A stretch of 64,000 nt of DNA from Actinomadura syzygii (GCF_008085905.1 NZ_VSFF01000009.1:434001-498000); one strand, 5' to 3'. Counted from the first letter of the stretch, positions 44,738-53,280 are shown. Notes: generated by a model from the letters alone, not told the origin. A program made the numbers and translations.

Positions 44738-45531
44738 ACGAGGACCTGCACACCCTCACCGGCGCCTACGCGGTGGACGCGATCGACGACCCCGGCGAGC
44801 GCGCCCGCTTCGAGGCGCACCTCGCCGGATGCGAGCCGTGCGCGACGGAACTGCGCGAGTTCCAGGCGACGGCGGCACGACTCGGCATGGCGGTCGCCGA
44901 ACCACCCCCACCGGCCCTCCGCGCCCACGTCCTGGCCACCATCCGCAACGTCCCACAGACCCCCCGAAACCCGGCAGACCACGCCAAGCCCGGACGGGTG
45001 CCCCCCGCCCCGGCGGGCCCCGCGGAGGGCCGGGTGGCGGGGCGGCGGGCGGACTCGCGTCCGCGGCCGGGCTCGCGGCGGTGGCGGCGCGGGGTCGCCG
45101 CCGGGCTGGTCGCCGCCGCGTGCCTGGTCACGGCGGCGTCCGTCACTCAGGTCGTCCGGGAACGGCAGCGGGTGGAGCGTGCCGAGGCCGCGTACCGGGA
45201 CGTCGCGTCCGTGCTGTCCGCGCCCGACGCCCGCGCCGCGACGGGACGCGCCACCGGCGGCGGGACGGTCACCGTCGTCGCGTCCACATCGCGCGGCAGG
45301 GTGGTCGTCGCGTCCTCCGGACTGAGAACGCTGCCGCCGTCGCGGACCTACCAACTCTGGCTGATCGGCGCGGACGGCCCCCGCTCAGCAGGGCTCCTGC
45401 CCGCCGACCGAAGCCGCCCCGTCGTCGCCGGAGACTGGCGCCCGACCGACAGACTCGGCCTCACCGTCGAACCGGCCGGCGGCTCGGCCCAACCGACGTC
45501 AACGCCGCTAGTGCTGCTCATGCCCGCCTGA
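44734..45531 (+). CDS. rskA: Membrane anti-sigma factor, RskA type
   Basis: 265 residues. The N-terminal zinc anti-sigma domain has the His-x3-Cys-x2-Cys motif in 'FEAHLAGCEPCATEL'. One transmembrane helix (about 125-142) follows, then an extracellular RskA domain ('SRTYQLWLIGADGPRSAG'). It holds SigK at the membrane and releases it on stepwise proteolysis, by family precedent. A GCCTGA/TCAGGC hairpin spans its stop codon and could act as a terminator. Confidence 0.92.
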   Translation: MNEDLHTLTGAYAVDAIDDPGERARFEAHLAGCEPCATELREFQATAARLGMAVAEPPPPALRAHVLATIRNVPQTPRNPADHAKPGRVPPAPAGPAEGRVAGRRADSRPRPGSRRWRRGVAAGLVAAACLVTAASVTQVVRERQRVERAEAAYRDVASVLSAPDARAATGRATGGGTVTVVASTSRGRVVVASSGLRTLPPSRTYQLWLIGADGPRSAGLLPADRSRPVVAGDWRPTDRLGLTVEPAGGSAQPTSTPLVLLMPA

Positions 45532-45617
45532 CCCGTTGGCTCAGGCTTGCGCGGGCGGCGCGTCGCCGCGGCCCCTTGTCGTCGGTCTGACGAGATGTGA
45601 TCATAGGGGACGTGTCG

Positions 45618-46265
45618 GTGAACGTTCCACTCGGTCCGCTGCTCGATCCCGCCTTCCACATCGGCGATGTCCCGACGACGTGGGCGGAGCTGCTCGGCTT
45701 CGCGACGGGCGCGGTCAACGTATGGCTCGTCGTCCGGCAGAACATCTGGAACTGGCCGGTCGGGATCGCGAACGTGATCCTGCTCGGCCTCGTGTTCCTG
45801 GACGGCGGCCTGTACGCCGACTCCGGGCTCCAGATCGTCTACGTCGCGCTCCAGCTCTACGGCTGGTGGGTGTGGCTGTACGGCGGGGACGGCCGCGACC
45901 GGCTCCCGGTGCGGCGCACCCGAGCGGGCGAGTGGGCGACGCTCGCCATCGCGGGCGCCGCCGGGACGGCCCTGCTGACCTGGGCCCTCTCCGCCTGGAC
46001 CGACTCGACCGTCCCCTTCTGGGACGCCCTCACCACCGCGATCTCCCTGACGGCGACGTACGGGCAGTCGCGCAAGCTGCTGGAGTCGTGGTGGCTGTGG
46101 ATCGCCGCCGACCTCGTCTACATCCCCCTCTACTTCTACAAGGACCTGAAACTGACCAGCGCGTTGTACGTCGTGTTCCTGGCGCTGTGCGTGTCCGGCC
46201 TGCTGGCGTGGCGGCGCGACCTGCGCTCCCGAGGCGTGCCCGGCCCGGCGGTCCAACCCGCGTGA
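45618..46265 (+). CDS. pnuC: Nicotinamide riboside transporter
   Basis: 215 residues, seven hydrophobic helices. The PnuC substrate-site motif 'NIWNWPVGIANVI' is present. Takes up nicotinamide riboside by facilitated diffusion, trapped by phosphorylation by the next gene's product (GTGA overlap). I chose GTG at 45618, 7 bp after AGGGGA; GTG codons at 45612 and 45597 are alternatives. Confidence 0.92.
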   Translation: MNVPLGPLLDPAFHIGDVPTTWAELLGFATGAVNVWLVVRQNIWNWPVGIANVILLGLVFLDGGLYADSGLQIVYVALQLYGWWVWLYGGDGRDRLPVRRTRAGEWATLAIAGAAGTALLTWALSAWTDSTVPFWDALTTAISLTATYGQSRKLLESWWLWIAADLVYIPLYFYKDLKLTSALYVVFLALCVSGLLAWRRDLRSRGVPGPAVQPA

Positions 46266-47371
46266 GGTACGCGCACGGGCTGGTGATCGGCAAGTTCTAC
46301 CCGCCGCACGCCGGGCACCGCCACCTGATCGACACGGCCGCCGCGGCGTGCGACCACGTGACCGTGGTCGTCGCGGCGTCGAGTGTGGAGAGCGTCCCGC
46401 TGCCGCTGCGGACGGCCTGGTTGCGCGAGGCGCACCCGCAGCCGCACGTGGAGATCGTCCCGGTGGTGGACGACACGGAGATCGACTACGGGTCGGACGA
46501 GATCTGGTCGGCGCACGTCGCGGCGTTCCGGTCGGGCGTCGCGACGCGGTCGGGTCTCGGCGTGTCCGTCCCGCCCGTCGACGCGGTGTTCAGCTCCGAG
46601 GAGTACGGCCCTGAACTGGCGAAACGGCTCTCGGCCGAGCATGTCCCGGTTGATCCGGCGCGGGGCCGGTTCCCGGTGAGCGGCACCGCCGTCCGGGACG
46701 ATCCCGTGGCGCACTGGGAGTTCCTCGCGCCGCCCGTCCGCGCGTACCTGGCGCGCCGGGTCGTCGTGGTGGGCGCCGAGTCGACCGGGACGACGACGCT
46801 CGCCCGCGCCCTCGCCGCGCACTACGCGAGCCGGGGCGGGGTCTGGGCGGCGACCCGCTGGGTGCCGGAGTACGGCCGGACGTTCACCGAGGAGAAGCTC
46901 GCCGCCGCCCGCCGCGCCGCGCGCGACCCGTCCCTGTGGCTGGACGACCTGACCTGGGAACCGGCCGACTTCGTCCACATCGCCGAACACCACGCGATCA
47001 TGGAGGACGCCGCAGCCCGCTCGGGCTCGCCGCTGCTCGTCTGCGACACCGACGCCTTCGCCACGGCCCTCTGGCACGAGCGCTACCTGGGCGGTCCCGC
47101 GCCCGCGGTGGAGGCCGTCCACGAGCGGAACCCGCACCACCTGTGGATCCTCACCGCACCGGACGGCGTCCCCTTCGAACAGGACGGCTGGCGAGACGGC
47201 GCATCCATCCGCTCCTGGATGTCAGCCCGCTTCGAGGAAGAACTCGAACAACGGTCCCTCCCCCACATCAAGGTGAAGGGCCCCCACGATCAACGCCTGG
47301 CAGCCGCCCTCACCGCCACCGAAGCCCTCCTGACCAACCCCTGGCCCTTCACCACCCCCCTGACCTCCTAG
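46262..47371 (+). CDS. nadR: Bifunctional NMN adenylyltransferase / ribosylnicotinamide kinase (NadR type)
   Basis: 369 residues. N-terminal nucleotidyltransferase 'IGKFYPPHAGHRHLID' (HxGH) and a C-terminal kinase from about residue 160. The kinase P-loop reads 'VVGAESTGTTTLARAL': the usual Walker A lysine is Thr. I recall the same form in actinomycete relatives, so activity may persist. Unlike E. coli NadR it lacks a DNA-binding domain. Works with PnuC to turn imported nicotinamide riboside into NMN and NAD. Confidence 0.9.
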   Translation: MRYAHGLVIGKFYPPHAGHRHLIDTAAAACDHVTVVVAASSVESVPLPLRTAWLREAHPQPHVEIVPVVDDTEIDYGSDEIWSAHVAAFRSGVATRSGLGVSVPPVDAVFSSEEYGPELAKRLSAEHVPVDPARGRFPVSGTAVRDDPVAHWEFLAPPVRAYLARRVVVVGAESTGTTTLARALAAHYASRGGVWAATRWVPEYGRTFTEEKLAAARRAARDPSLWLDDLTWEPADFVHIAEHHAIMEDAAARSGSPLLVCDTDAFATALWHERYLGGPAPAVEAVHERNPHHLWILTAPDGVPFEQDGWRDGASIRSWMSARFEEELEQRSLPHIKVKGPHDQRLAAALTATEALLTNPWPFTTPLTS

Positions 47372-47540
47372 CCCACAAAACCCCCGCGCACTCGACCACC
47401 CGAGCACCCGGCCCCACTCACACGACCCTACTCACACGGCCCCCCGAGTGCCCGCTCGTCTGACCCTGCTCATTCGGTAACGCGGCCATCCGCTCCCCGG
47501 GTAGCCCGGTCATCCGCCCCCCTGTGACCAGGTCATGCGG

Positions 47541-47828
47541 TCAGCCGAGCCAGACCATCCCCGTGATGCGGAACTCTTGGATGTCGGCGAGTACGACATA
47601 GTCGAAGAACAGGGAGGTTCCGCCGACCACCATGCGGTACGCGACACCGGCGTCGTCCAGCGCGTCGCCCGGTGGCCGGTCTCCCGATCCGATCGCCGTT
47701 CCGGCCGCGAACGCGAAGTCGCAGAAGAACTTGATCACTTCGTTCTTGAGTGCGGTGGGCATGGACTCCAGAACGTCGGACGCCTCCTTCACGCAGAAGA
47801 CCGTCCAACCGCTTCTGCCAGCGGTCAC
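47541..47828 (-). CDS. Small protein, possible RelE/ParE-like toxin
   Basis: 95 residues from GTG. 'SGWTVFCVKEASDVLESMP' followed by helices and strands 'YRMVVGGTSLFFDYVVLADI' has the order expected for a RelE-fold toxin, but catalytic residues cannot be picked out. It is coupled by a 4-bp overlap to an upstream 100-residue gene, the usual antitoxin-toxin order. The 169 bp between nadR and this gene hold only low-complexity sequence. Confidence 0.55.
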   Translation of the reverse strand: MTAGRSGWTVFCVKEASDVLESMPTALKNEVIKFFCDFAFAAGTAIGSGDRPPGDALDDAGVAYRMVVGGTSLFFDYVVLADIQEFRITGMVWLG

Positions 47829-48127
47829 GTGGCGTTTTCCTCCGGGAGCCACCGGCGCTTGAGCTCGTCCAGGGAGACCAGCTCGCTCCTGTCCGCGGTC
47901 AGGGCCCAGCGGCGGCGCTCCTCGCGGTAGGGATCCTGGGCGAGGTGGGCCTCGGCCCACCAGCTGTCCATGACCCGCTCGTAGTCGTCCTCTTCCTTGG
48001 CGGCCAGGACCGCCTCAAGGAACGCGGCGCGCTTCTCCTCCGTCAGCCAGTCGCCGATGCCCTTGATCGTCCGTGGCACCCGGTGGACCTGGCCTGGCAG
48101 GAGGGGCTCTACCGGTTGTGCGCTCAT
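47825..48127 (-). CDS. Small protein, possible antitoxin partner
   Basis: 100 residues, acidic, mostly helical: 'GIGDWLTEEKRAAFLEAVLA', then 'YERVMDSWWAEAHLAQDP'. No recognisable DNA-binding motif. Its stop overlaps the start of the downstream toxin-like gene (GTGA). Conserved small proteins with this 'LLPGQVHRVPRTIKGIGDWL' beginning occur in actinomycetes; their role is not known to me. Confidence 0.6.
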   Translation of the reverse strand: MSAQPVEPLLPGQVHRVPRTIKGIGDWLTEEKRAAFLEAVLAAKEEDDYERVMDSWWAEAHLAQDPYREERRRWALTADRSELVSLDELKRRWLPEENAT

Positions 48128-48183
48128 GTCGCTCCCGTCTCGCTCGTCGGTCCCCGCTCACCCGTGCATGGCGAGAATACAAC

Positions 48184-48211
48184 GCCCCGCCGACAGGACG
48201 GCGGGGCTTTT
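48184..48211 (+). terminator. Terminator-like hairpin
   Basis: Stem GCCCCGCCG / CGGCGGGGC with a 6-nt loop and TTTT on the plus strand. No plus-strand gene ends nearby, so it may stop read-through from nadR or antisense transcripts. The remainder of 48128-48362 is AT-richer and probably holds the promoter of the small-protein pair. Confidence 0.6.
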
Positions 48212-48362
48212 CCGGAGGGCGCGGCATATTGATTTGCGTCGACATATGAAGACACAAAGTCGTCGGGTATAGATCGGCTCAATATGGACATGTTCGATAG
48301 TCGAAAGGGAAATATCTCGCTATTCGCCATTCAGGCGCGGAAGGCGCGATGAGGGCGAAGGG

Positions 48363-49544
48363 TCATTGGGCCGCCTCGTGTTCGTCGGCGGCAGAGGAAT
48401 CGGTGTCGGCTGGGCGGTCCAGGCGGAAGAGGTTCTCGTCGATGCGGTCCAGGGCGAGTCGGACGGCGCCGAGGCCCACCGACTCGTCTCCCAGCTCGGA
48501 CGCCTCGATCCGGACCGGGCTCGGGCACAGCGGCGCGACCCGCCTGCGCAGCTCGGCGACCAGCGCGTCCCCGGTCCTGATCAGCGGCCCGCCGAGCACC
48601 ACCATCTCGGGATCGAGGACGAGCGCCATCGCCGCGATTCCGCGCGCCATCCGGGCGGCGAGCCGCTGGACCGCGTCCCGGGCGGCGGGGACGCCGCGGG
48701 CCGCGTCCGCCAGCACGCGTTCGGCCTGCTCGAACAGCGGGCCCGGGTCGGCGTCCGGGACCAGCGCGGCGGTGGTGTCGCGCAGGCCGAGTTCGGGCAG
48801 CATGCCGATCTCCCCGGCCGCGCCCCAGCGGCCCCGGTGCAGGCGTCCGCCGAGGAGCGCGCCCATGCCGGTGTGCAGCGCGGCGTGGACGCAGACGACG
48901 TCGTCGGCGTCGCGGGCGGCGCCGCGCCAGCGCTCGGCCAGCGCGGCGAGGTTGGCGTCGTTCTCCACGAGGACCGGGCAGGGGAACGAGCGGCCGAGTT
49001 CGCGGGCGAGGCGCACGCCCGTCCAGCCGGGGATGACGGTGCAGGAGGTGACCGTCCCGTCCGGCGCGACGACGCCCGGGGTCCCGGCGGCGACCGCCCA
49101 CAGCGTCCGCCGTTCGACGGAAGCGTCCCGCAGCCCGGCCTTCACCGCCGCGCGCACTGCGGCGATCCGTTCGCGCGGCGGGGCCTGCTCCGCCAGCACG
49201 GCGACGTGGCCGCCGACGACCGCGCCGGTCAGGTCGGCGACGACGACCCGCACGCGGCGCGCGTCGATGTCGACGCCGAGCGCGTGCCCGGCGCGGGCGC
49301 GGAAGCGGTAGCGGCGGGCGGGGCGGCCGAGCCCCGCGCCGGGACGCGGCGCGTCCTCCGCGACGAGGCCGCGCTCCATCAGCTCGCCGAGCACGCCCTC
49401 GGTGGTGGGCCTGGACAGCCCGACCCGCGCGGCCAGCTCGGACAGCGTGCCCTCGCCGCCGTCGCGGAGCTCGCGCAGCGTCGCGGCGGAGTTGAGGCGG
49501 CGGAGCATCGAGGGGTCGCCCCCGTGCAGGGAGTGTGGCGTCAC
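48363..49544 (-). CDS. ROK-family transcriptional regulator
   Basis: 393 residues from GTG (aagaggtg site upstream). N-terminal wHTH 'LSELAARVGLSRPTTEGVLG'; the ROK domain includes 'VLVENDANLAALAERW' and 'HTGMGALLGGRLHRG'. The Cys-rich zinc motif of ROK proteins is absent, unlike the ROK regulator at 6.7 kb. Divergent from an alpha-glucoside-type binding protein, whose expression it probably controls. Confidence 0.88.
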   Translation of the reverse strand: MTPHSLHGGDPSMLRRLNSAATLRELRDGGEGTLSELAARVGLSRPTTEGVLGELMERGLVAEDAPRPGAGLGRPARRYRFRARAGHALGVDIDARRVRVVVADLTGAVVGGHVAVLAEQAPPRERIAAVRAAVKAGLRDASVERRTLWAVAAGTPGVVAPDGTVTSCTVIPGWTGVRLARELGRSFPCPVLVENDANLAALAERWRGAARDADDVVCVHAALHTGMGALLGGRLHRGRWGAAGEIGMLPELGLRDTTAALVPDADPGPLFEQAERVLADAARGVPAARDAVQRLAARMARGIAAMALVLDPEMVVLGGPLIRTGDALVAELRRRVAPLCPSPVRIEASELGDESVGLGAVRLALDRIDENLFRLDRPADTDSSAADEHEAAQ

Positions 49545-49596
49545 GGCACCTCTTGGACAGCGATCCGGCGGACGACGCCCATTATTCCAAGGCCAC

Positions 49597-49617
49597 TTAT
49601 GAAAGACACTTGCATAA
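49597..49617. promoter_or_regulatory. Possible ROK operator
   Basis: Inverted repeat TTATG-N11-CATAA in the AT-richer gap between the divergent ROK regulator and the sugar-binding-protein gene. The spacing is similar to the 12-bp spacer of the operator at 6631. Confidence 0.4.
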
Positions 49618-49785
49618 CTATGCGGCGACGGTCCGGCGCGGCGGCGTCCGGCCAGGATAGCGAGGTCGGGACGCCGCCGCCGTCCGCTGCGAACGGGCGG
49701 CCGCGGGCGCATTGGAACGGTACGGTCATCGAGTCTCAAGCCTGGATCATTCCGGAGAATTCCCCGCGAAAGGTGCGATGCCGTC

Positions 49786-51048
49786 ATGACGACCAGGTCC
49801 CTGCGGGGCGGCGCCGCCGCGCTGTCCCTCGGCCTGCTGCTGAGCGGCTGCGGCGGCTCGTCCGGCTCCCCGGCGGGGGCCGACGGGCGCGGGACGATCA
49901 CGGTCGCCACCGGCAAGGACCTGACGCGGACCGTCCCGAAGCTGGTCGACGCGTGGAACCGCGCGCACCCGAAGGAGAAGGTCAGGCTCGTCGAGCTGCC
50001 GGAGGACGGCGACCAGGCGCGGCGGCAGCTCGTCCAGAACATGCGGATCAAGTCGCATGCGTATGACGTCGTCCGGCTCGACGCGGTCTGGACGGCGGAG
50101 TTCGCCGCGCACCGCTGGATCCCGCCCCTGCCGGACGGCCTCCTGGACACCGCCTCGATCGTCCCCGCCGCGCTCGCCACCGGCCAATACCGGGGCAGGC
50201 TCTACGCGGCTCCGTGGCTGACCGGCACCGGCGTCCTGTACTACCGGAAAGACCTGCTCGCCGAAGCCGGGATCGCGTACCCGCCGACGACATGGGACGA
50301 ACTGCGCGCCGACTGCGCGAGAGTCCAGCGGAAGGCGAAGGGCGTCGACTGTTACGCGGGCCAATACAGCGAATACGAGGGTCTGACGGTGAATTACGCC
50401 GAGGCCGTCCAGTCGGCGGGCGGCGAGGTGTTCGACTCGTCCGGGAGGCCGCAGGTGACCAGCCCGCAGGCCAAGGCCGGTCTCCGCTTCCTCGTGGACG
50501 GCTTCGAGAACGGCACGATCCCGAAGAAGGCCCTCACGTTCAAGGAGGAAGAGGGCCGCCGCGCATTCCAGGAGGGTCACCTCGTCTTTCACCGGAACTG
50601 GGCGTACGTGTACGCGCTCGCGTCCGCGGATTCCAAGGTGGCGGGCAAGCTCGGCGTCGCGCCCATTCCAGGAGAGGACGGCCCCGGCTCCGGGACGCTG
50701 GGCGGCGACAACCTGGCGGTATCGGCGTTCTCCGAGCACCAGGCCACCGCCCGCGACTTCATCGCCTACATCGTCAGCGCTCCGGTACAGCGGCAGTACG
50801 CGCGCGCCCAGTCGTTCCCGCTTTCCCTGGCCGCGCTCTACCGCGACCCCGAAATGGTCAAGCTGTATCCCTACCTGCCCACCCTGAGACAGGGCATGGA
50901 GAAGGCCAGGCCCCGTCCGGTGGTCGTTCGCTACAACGAGGTGAGCAACGCCGTCCAGAAACACGTCACCGACGCCATCACCGGCAAGAGAACGGTTGAC
51001 CAGGCTGCGGCCGACCTTCAGCAGGCTCTCTCCGCCCTGACCAGGTGA
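49786..51048 (+). CDS. Sugar ABC transporter substrate-binding lipoprotein, orphan
   Basis: 420 residues. Lipoprotein signal with lipobox 'LLLSGCGG' (Cys about residue 23), then a family-1 solute-binding fold ('YDVVRLDAVWTAEFAAHRWI', 'TGTGVLYYRKDLLAEAG'). It resembles trehalose/maltose-type binding proteins that normally precede MalF/MalG permeases and GH13 genes. Here no permease follows; a convergent GH3 gene comes next. The permease-GH13 set without a binding protein at 17.6-21.1 kb is the natural partner. Confidence 0.88.
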   Translation: MTTRSLRGGAAALSLGLLLSGCGGSSGSPAGADGRGTITVATGKDLTRTVPKLVDAWNRAHPKEKVRLVELPEDGDQARRQLVQNMRIKSHAYDVVRLDAVWTAEFAAHRWIPPLPDGLLDTASIVPAALATGQYRGRLYAAPWLTGTGVLYYRKDLLAEAGIAYPPTTWDELRADCARVQRKAKGVDCYAGQYSEYEGLTVNYAEAVQSAGGEVFDSSGRPQVTSPQAKAGLRFLVDGFENGTIPKKALTFKEEEGRRAFQEGHLVFHRNWAYVYALASADSKVAGKLGVAPIPGEDGPGSGTLGGDNLAVSAFSEHQATARDFIAYIVSAPVQRQYARAQSFPLSLAALYRDPEMVKLYPYLPTLRQGMEKARPRPVVVRYNEVSNAVQKHVTDAITGKRTVDQAAADLQQALSALTR

Positions 51049-51071
51049 GCGTCGTCGCCTGACCCGACCGA

Positions 51072-52892
51072 TCAATAGTTGAGGCCGTAGTCGAACGGGA
51101 ACAGCGGCTTCTTCCCGTCGCCCTTGTTGATCGGCTCCTGGCCGTTGTCGCGCATCCACGTCACAGGCAGGCGCCCGGTCGGGGCGGTCTCGCCGTACAG
51201 GACGTCGGCCACGCCCGCCCCCTCCGTGCCGGGTAGCCAGGCCGCGACCAGCGCGTCCCATCCCGGAAGCTGGGCGGCCACGTCCAGCGGACGTCCCGAC
51301 ACGAGCACGACGATCACCGGGATCTCGGCGGCGCGGAGCCGGTCGATGGTCTTCAGGTCCTCCGGGTCCAGGCGGAGGCCGTCCGGACGGTCGCCGTGGT
51401 ATTCGGCGTACGGCTTCTCCCCCACGACGGCGATCGCCGCGTCATAGGAGCCGTCCACACCGGCGCCGTCCTTTTCGTAGGTGATGTTGTCCGGCGTTTG
51501 CGCGACCTGGCGGATTCCGTCGAGGATCGTCGTCCCCTTGGTGATCGGGCCCGGCTTGCCCTGCCAGGTGATCGTCCATCCGCCGGACTGCATGCCGATG
51601 TCGTTCGCGCTCCGCCCGGCCACGAAGACCTTGTCGTCATCGTCCAAGGGCAAGGTGCTGTTCTGGTTCTTCAACACGACCTGCGACTTCGCGACCGCCT
51701 GCCGGGCCAGCGCGCGATGCGCGGCGCTGCCGACCGTCGTCATGTACGACCGGTTCGCCATCGGGTGCTCGAACAATCCCAGCTCGAATTTCTTCGTGAG
51801 GATCCGGCGGTTGGCGTCGTCGATGCGGGACATCGGGACCCTGCCGCCGTTCACGGCGTCCCGCAGATGGTCGATGAACTTGCGCCATTCCGTCGACACC
51901 ATGGCCATGTCGATCCCGGCGTTGACGGCCGCGACGACGTCGTCCTCGGTGAAACCGGGCGTGTCGTCGAGCCGGTCGATGCCGTTGTAGTCGGAGACGA
52001 CGAACCCGCCGAATCCCAGCTCGCCTTTCAGCACATCAGTGATCAGGTACCGGTTCTGGTGCATCTTCAGGCCGTTCCACGAACTGTAGGAGACCATCAC
52101 CGAGCCGACCCCGCGCCGCACCGCCTCCCGGAACGGCGGCAGATGGACGGCGCGCAGCTCCGCCTCCGTGATCAGCGCGTCGCCCCGGTCCTCGCCGCCC
52201 GCCGTCCCGCCGTCCGCCACGAAGTGCTTCGCCGTCGCGAGGACGCGCGCGGGCCCGCCCTGCAGCCCGTCGACCAGCGTCGTCATCATCGCGGGCAGTT
52301 CCGGCGCCTCGCCGAACGACTCGTAGGTCCGGCCCCAGCGGTCGTCGCGGGCCACGCACACGCAGGGTGCGAAGTCCCAGTTCACGCCGGTGCCCGCCAA
52401 CTCCTCGGCGGTAGCCGCGCCGATCCTGCGGACCAGCTCCGGATCGCGGGACGCGCCGAGCCCGATGTTGTGCGGGAAGATCGTCGCGTGCTGGAGCGTG
52501 TTGTGGCCGTGCACCGCGTCCACCCCGTACAGGATCGGGACGCGCAGCGGCGCGGCGAGCGCGGCCCGCTGGTACCCGTCGACCATGTCCGCCCAGCTCT
52601 GCGGCGTGTTCGGGGACGGCGCCGACCCGCCGCTCGACAGCACCGCGCCGATCCGGTACCGCGTGACGTCGTCGGTCGTGACGTACTTGCGCTCGGGCTG
52701 CGTCATCTGGCCGAGCTTGTCGTCCAGGCTCATCCGGGCCAGCAGATCCCTGACCCGGTCCGCGATCGGGAGCCGCGGATCGAGATACGGCGCCGGAGCC
52801 GGCTGCGCCCGCGCGGGAACGCCGCAGACGGCCAAGGCGACCACCGCCGCGAGCCCGGACGCCAGCAGAGCCTTCACGGCGGAACCACGCAT
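51072..52892 (-). CDS. Secreted GH3 beta-glucosidase / exo-glucanase
   Basis: 606 residues with a signal peptide (about 1-29, ending 'CGVPARAQ'). The GH3 N-domain has 'ILYGVDAVHGHNTLQHATIF' and 'KHFVADGGTAGGEDRG', with nucleophile Asp in 'GFVVSDYNGID'. The C-domain follows with 'VVLVSGRPLDV' and 'LPVTWMRDNG'. It releases glucose or cellobiose from beta-glucans or cello-oligomers outside the cell, feeding the ceb importer. Monocistronic; the tRNA array lies 77 bp upstream. Confidence 0.92.
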   Translation of the reverse strand: MRGSAVKALLASGLAAVVALAVCGVPARAQPAPAPYLDPRLPIADRVRDLLARMSLDDKLGQMTQPERKYVTTDDVTRYRIGAVLSSGGSAPSPNTPQSWADMVDGYQRAALAAPLRVPILYGVDAVHGHNTLQHATIFPHNIGLGASRDPELVRRIGAATAEELAGTGVNWDFAPCVCVARDDRWGRTYESFGEAPELPAMMTTLVDGLQGGPARVLATAKHFVADGGTAGGEDRGDALITEAELRAVHLPPFREAVRRGVGSVMVSYSSWNGLKMHQNRYLITDVLKGELGFGGFVVSDYNGIDRLDDTPGFTEDDVVAAVNAGIDMAMVSTEWRKFIDHLRDAVNGGRVPMSRIDDANRRILTKKFELGLFEHPMANRSYMTTVGSAAHRALARQAVAKSQVVLKNQNSTLPLDDDDKVFVAGRSANDIGMQSGGWTITWQGKPGPITKGTTILDGIRQVAQTPDNITYEKDGAGVDGSYDAAIAVVGEKPYAEYHGDRPDGLRLDPEDLKTIDRLRAAEIPVIVVLVSGRPLDVAAQLPGWDALVAAWLPGTEGAGVADVLYGETAPTGRLPVTWMRDNGQEPINKGDGKKPLFPFDYGLNY

Positions 52893-52969
52893 ACAACTGG
52901 CTTTTCCCAGGGCCGATCAAAATCAATGCAATCGGATTCCAGCCCTTGGGCAATATCTACCCCCGAAAG

Positions 52970-53042
52970 GGCCCCCGATCGGGATCGAACCGACACCTCC
53001 AGGACCACAACCTGGCGTGCAGACCACTACACCACGAAGGCC
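52970..53042 (-). tRNA. tRNA-His (GTG)
   Basis: Cloverleaf reads cleanly. Acceptor GCCTTCG/CGGGGGC has two G-U pairs, with the extra G-1 opposite C73 that marks tRNA-His. Anticodon loop TTGTGGT and T loop TTCGATC are present. CCA is not encoded. Last tRNA of a four-gene array on this strand. Confidence 0.93.
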
Positions 53043-53043
53043 G

Positions 53044-53116
53044 TGTCTCCGGCAGGATTCGAACCTGCGTCCTCCGGGTCCGCAACCCGGCGCGCTCTCC
53101 ACTGCGCCACGGAGAC
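53044..53116 (-). tRNA. tRNA-Arg (GCG)
   Basis: Cloverleaf complete: acceptor GTCTCCG/CGGAGAC, D arm GCGC/GCGC, anticodon stem CCGGG/CCCGG around loop TTGCGGA, T loop TTCGAAT, discriminator A. The anticodon is GCG, which reads CGC/CGU. Bacteria nearly always use ACG (inosine-modified) for this box, so this is an unusual extra isoacceptor. The next tRNA ends 1 bp away. Confidence 0.9.
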
Positions 53117-53121
53117 CTGCG

Positions 53122-53194
53122 TGCTGAGCGCAGGAATCGAACCTGCCTGCCGCGGCTTATGAGACCGCTGGACGCACCAGCGTCCCTGCTCAGC
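53122..53194 (-). tRNA. tRNA with CAT anticodon (Met or Ile2), atypical core
   Basis: Acceptor GCTGAGC/GCTCAGC, D stem GGAC/GTCC, anticodon loop CTCATAA and T arm GCAGG-TTCGATT-CCTGC all pair. Positions 8-9 read AG and position 14 is G, so the near-universal T8-A14 tertiary pair is missing. It could be elongator Met, a lysidine-modified Ile tRNA, or a decaying copy. Confidence 0.8.
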
Positions 53195-53195
53195 G

Positions 53196-53280
53196 CGGAG
53201 AGTGCGAGATTCGAACTCGCGCAGGGACGACCCTGGCCACGGCTCAGCACGCCGCCGCCTTCCCACTCGGCCAACTCTCC
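53196..53280 (-). tRNA. tRNA-Ser (GCT)
   Basis: Type II tRNA with a long variable arm (CAGGG-tcgt-CCCTG). Acceptor GGAGAGT/ACTCTCC, anticodon loop GTGCTGA, discriminator G as serine tRNAs require. Position 37 is G where tRNAs reading A-starting codons normally have A. First gene of the array; its 5' end lies only 3 bp from the end of a terminator's T run. Confidence 0.88.

Noticed and set aside
47372..47540. Possible small RNA or gene after nadR
   Set aside because: C-rich low-complexity sequence with no start, ribosome site or stable hairpin with a T run.
52970..53280. tRNA array as attachment site of an integrative element
   Set aside because: No integrase, excisionase or direct repeat of a tRNA 3' end found on either side.
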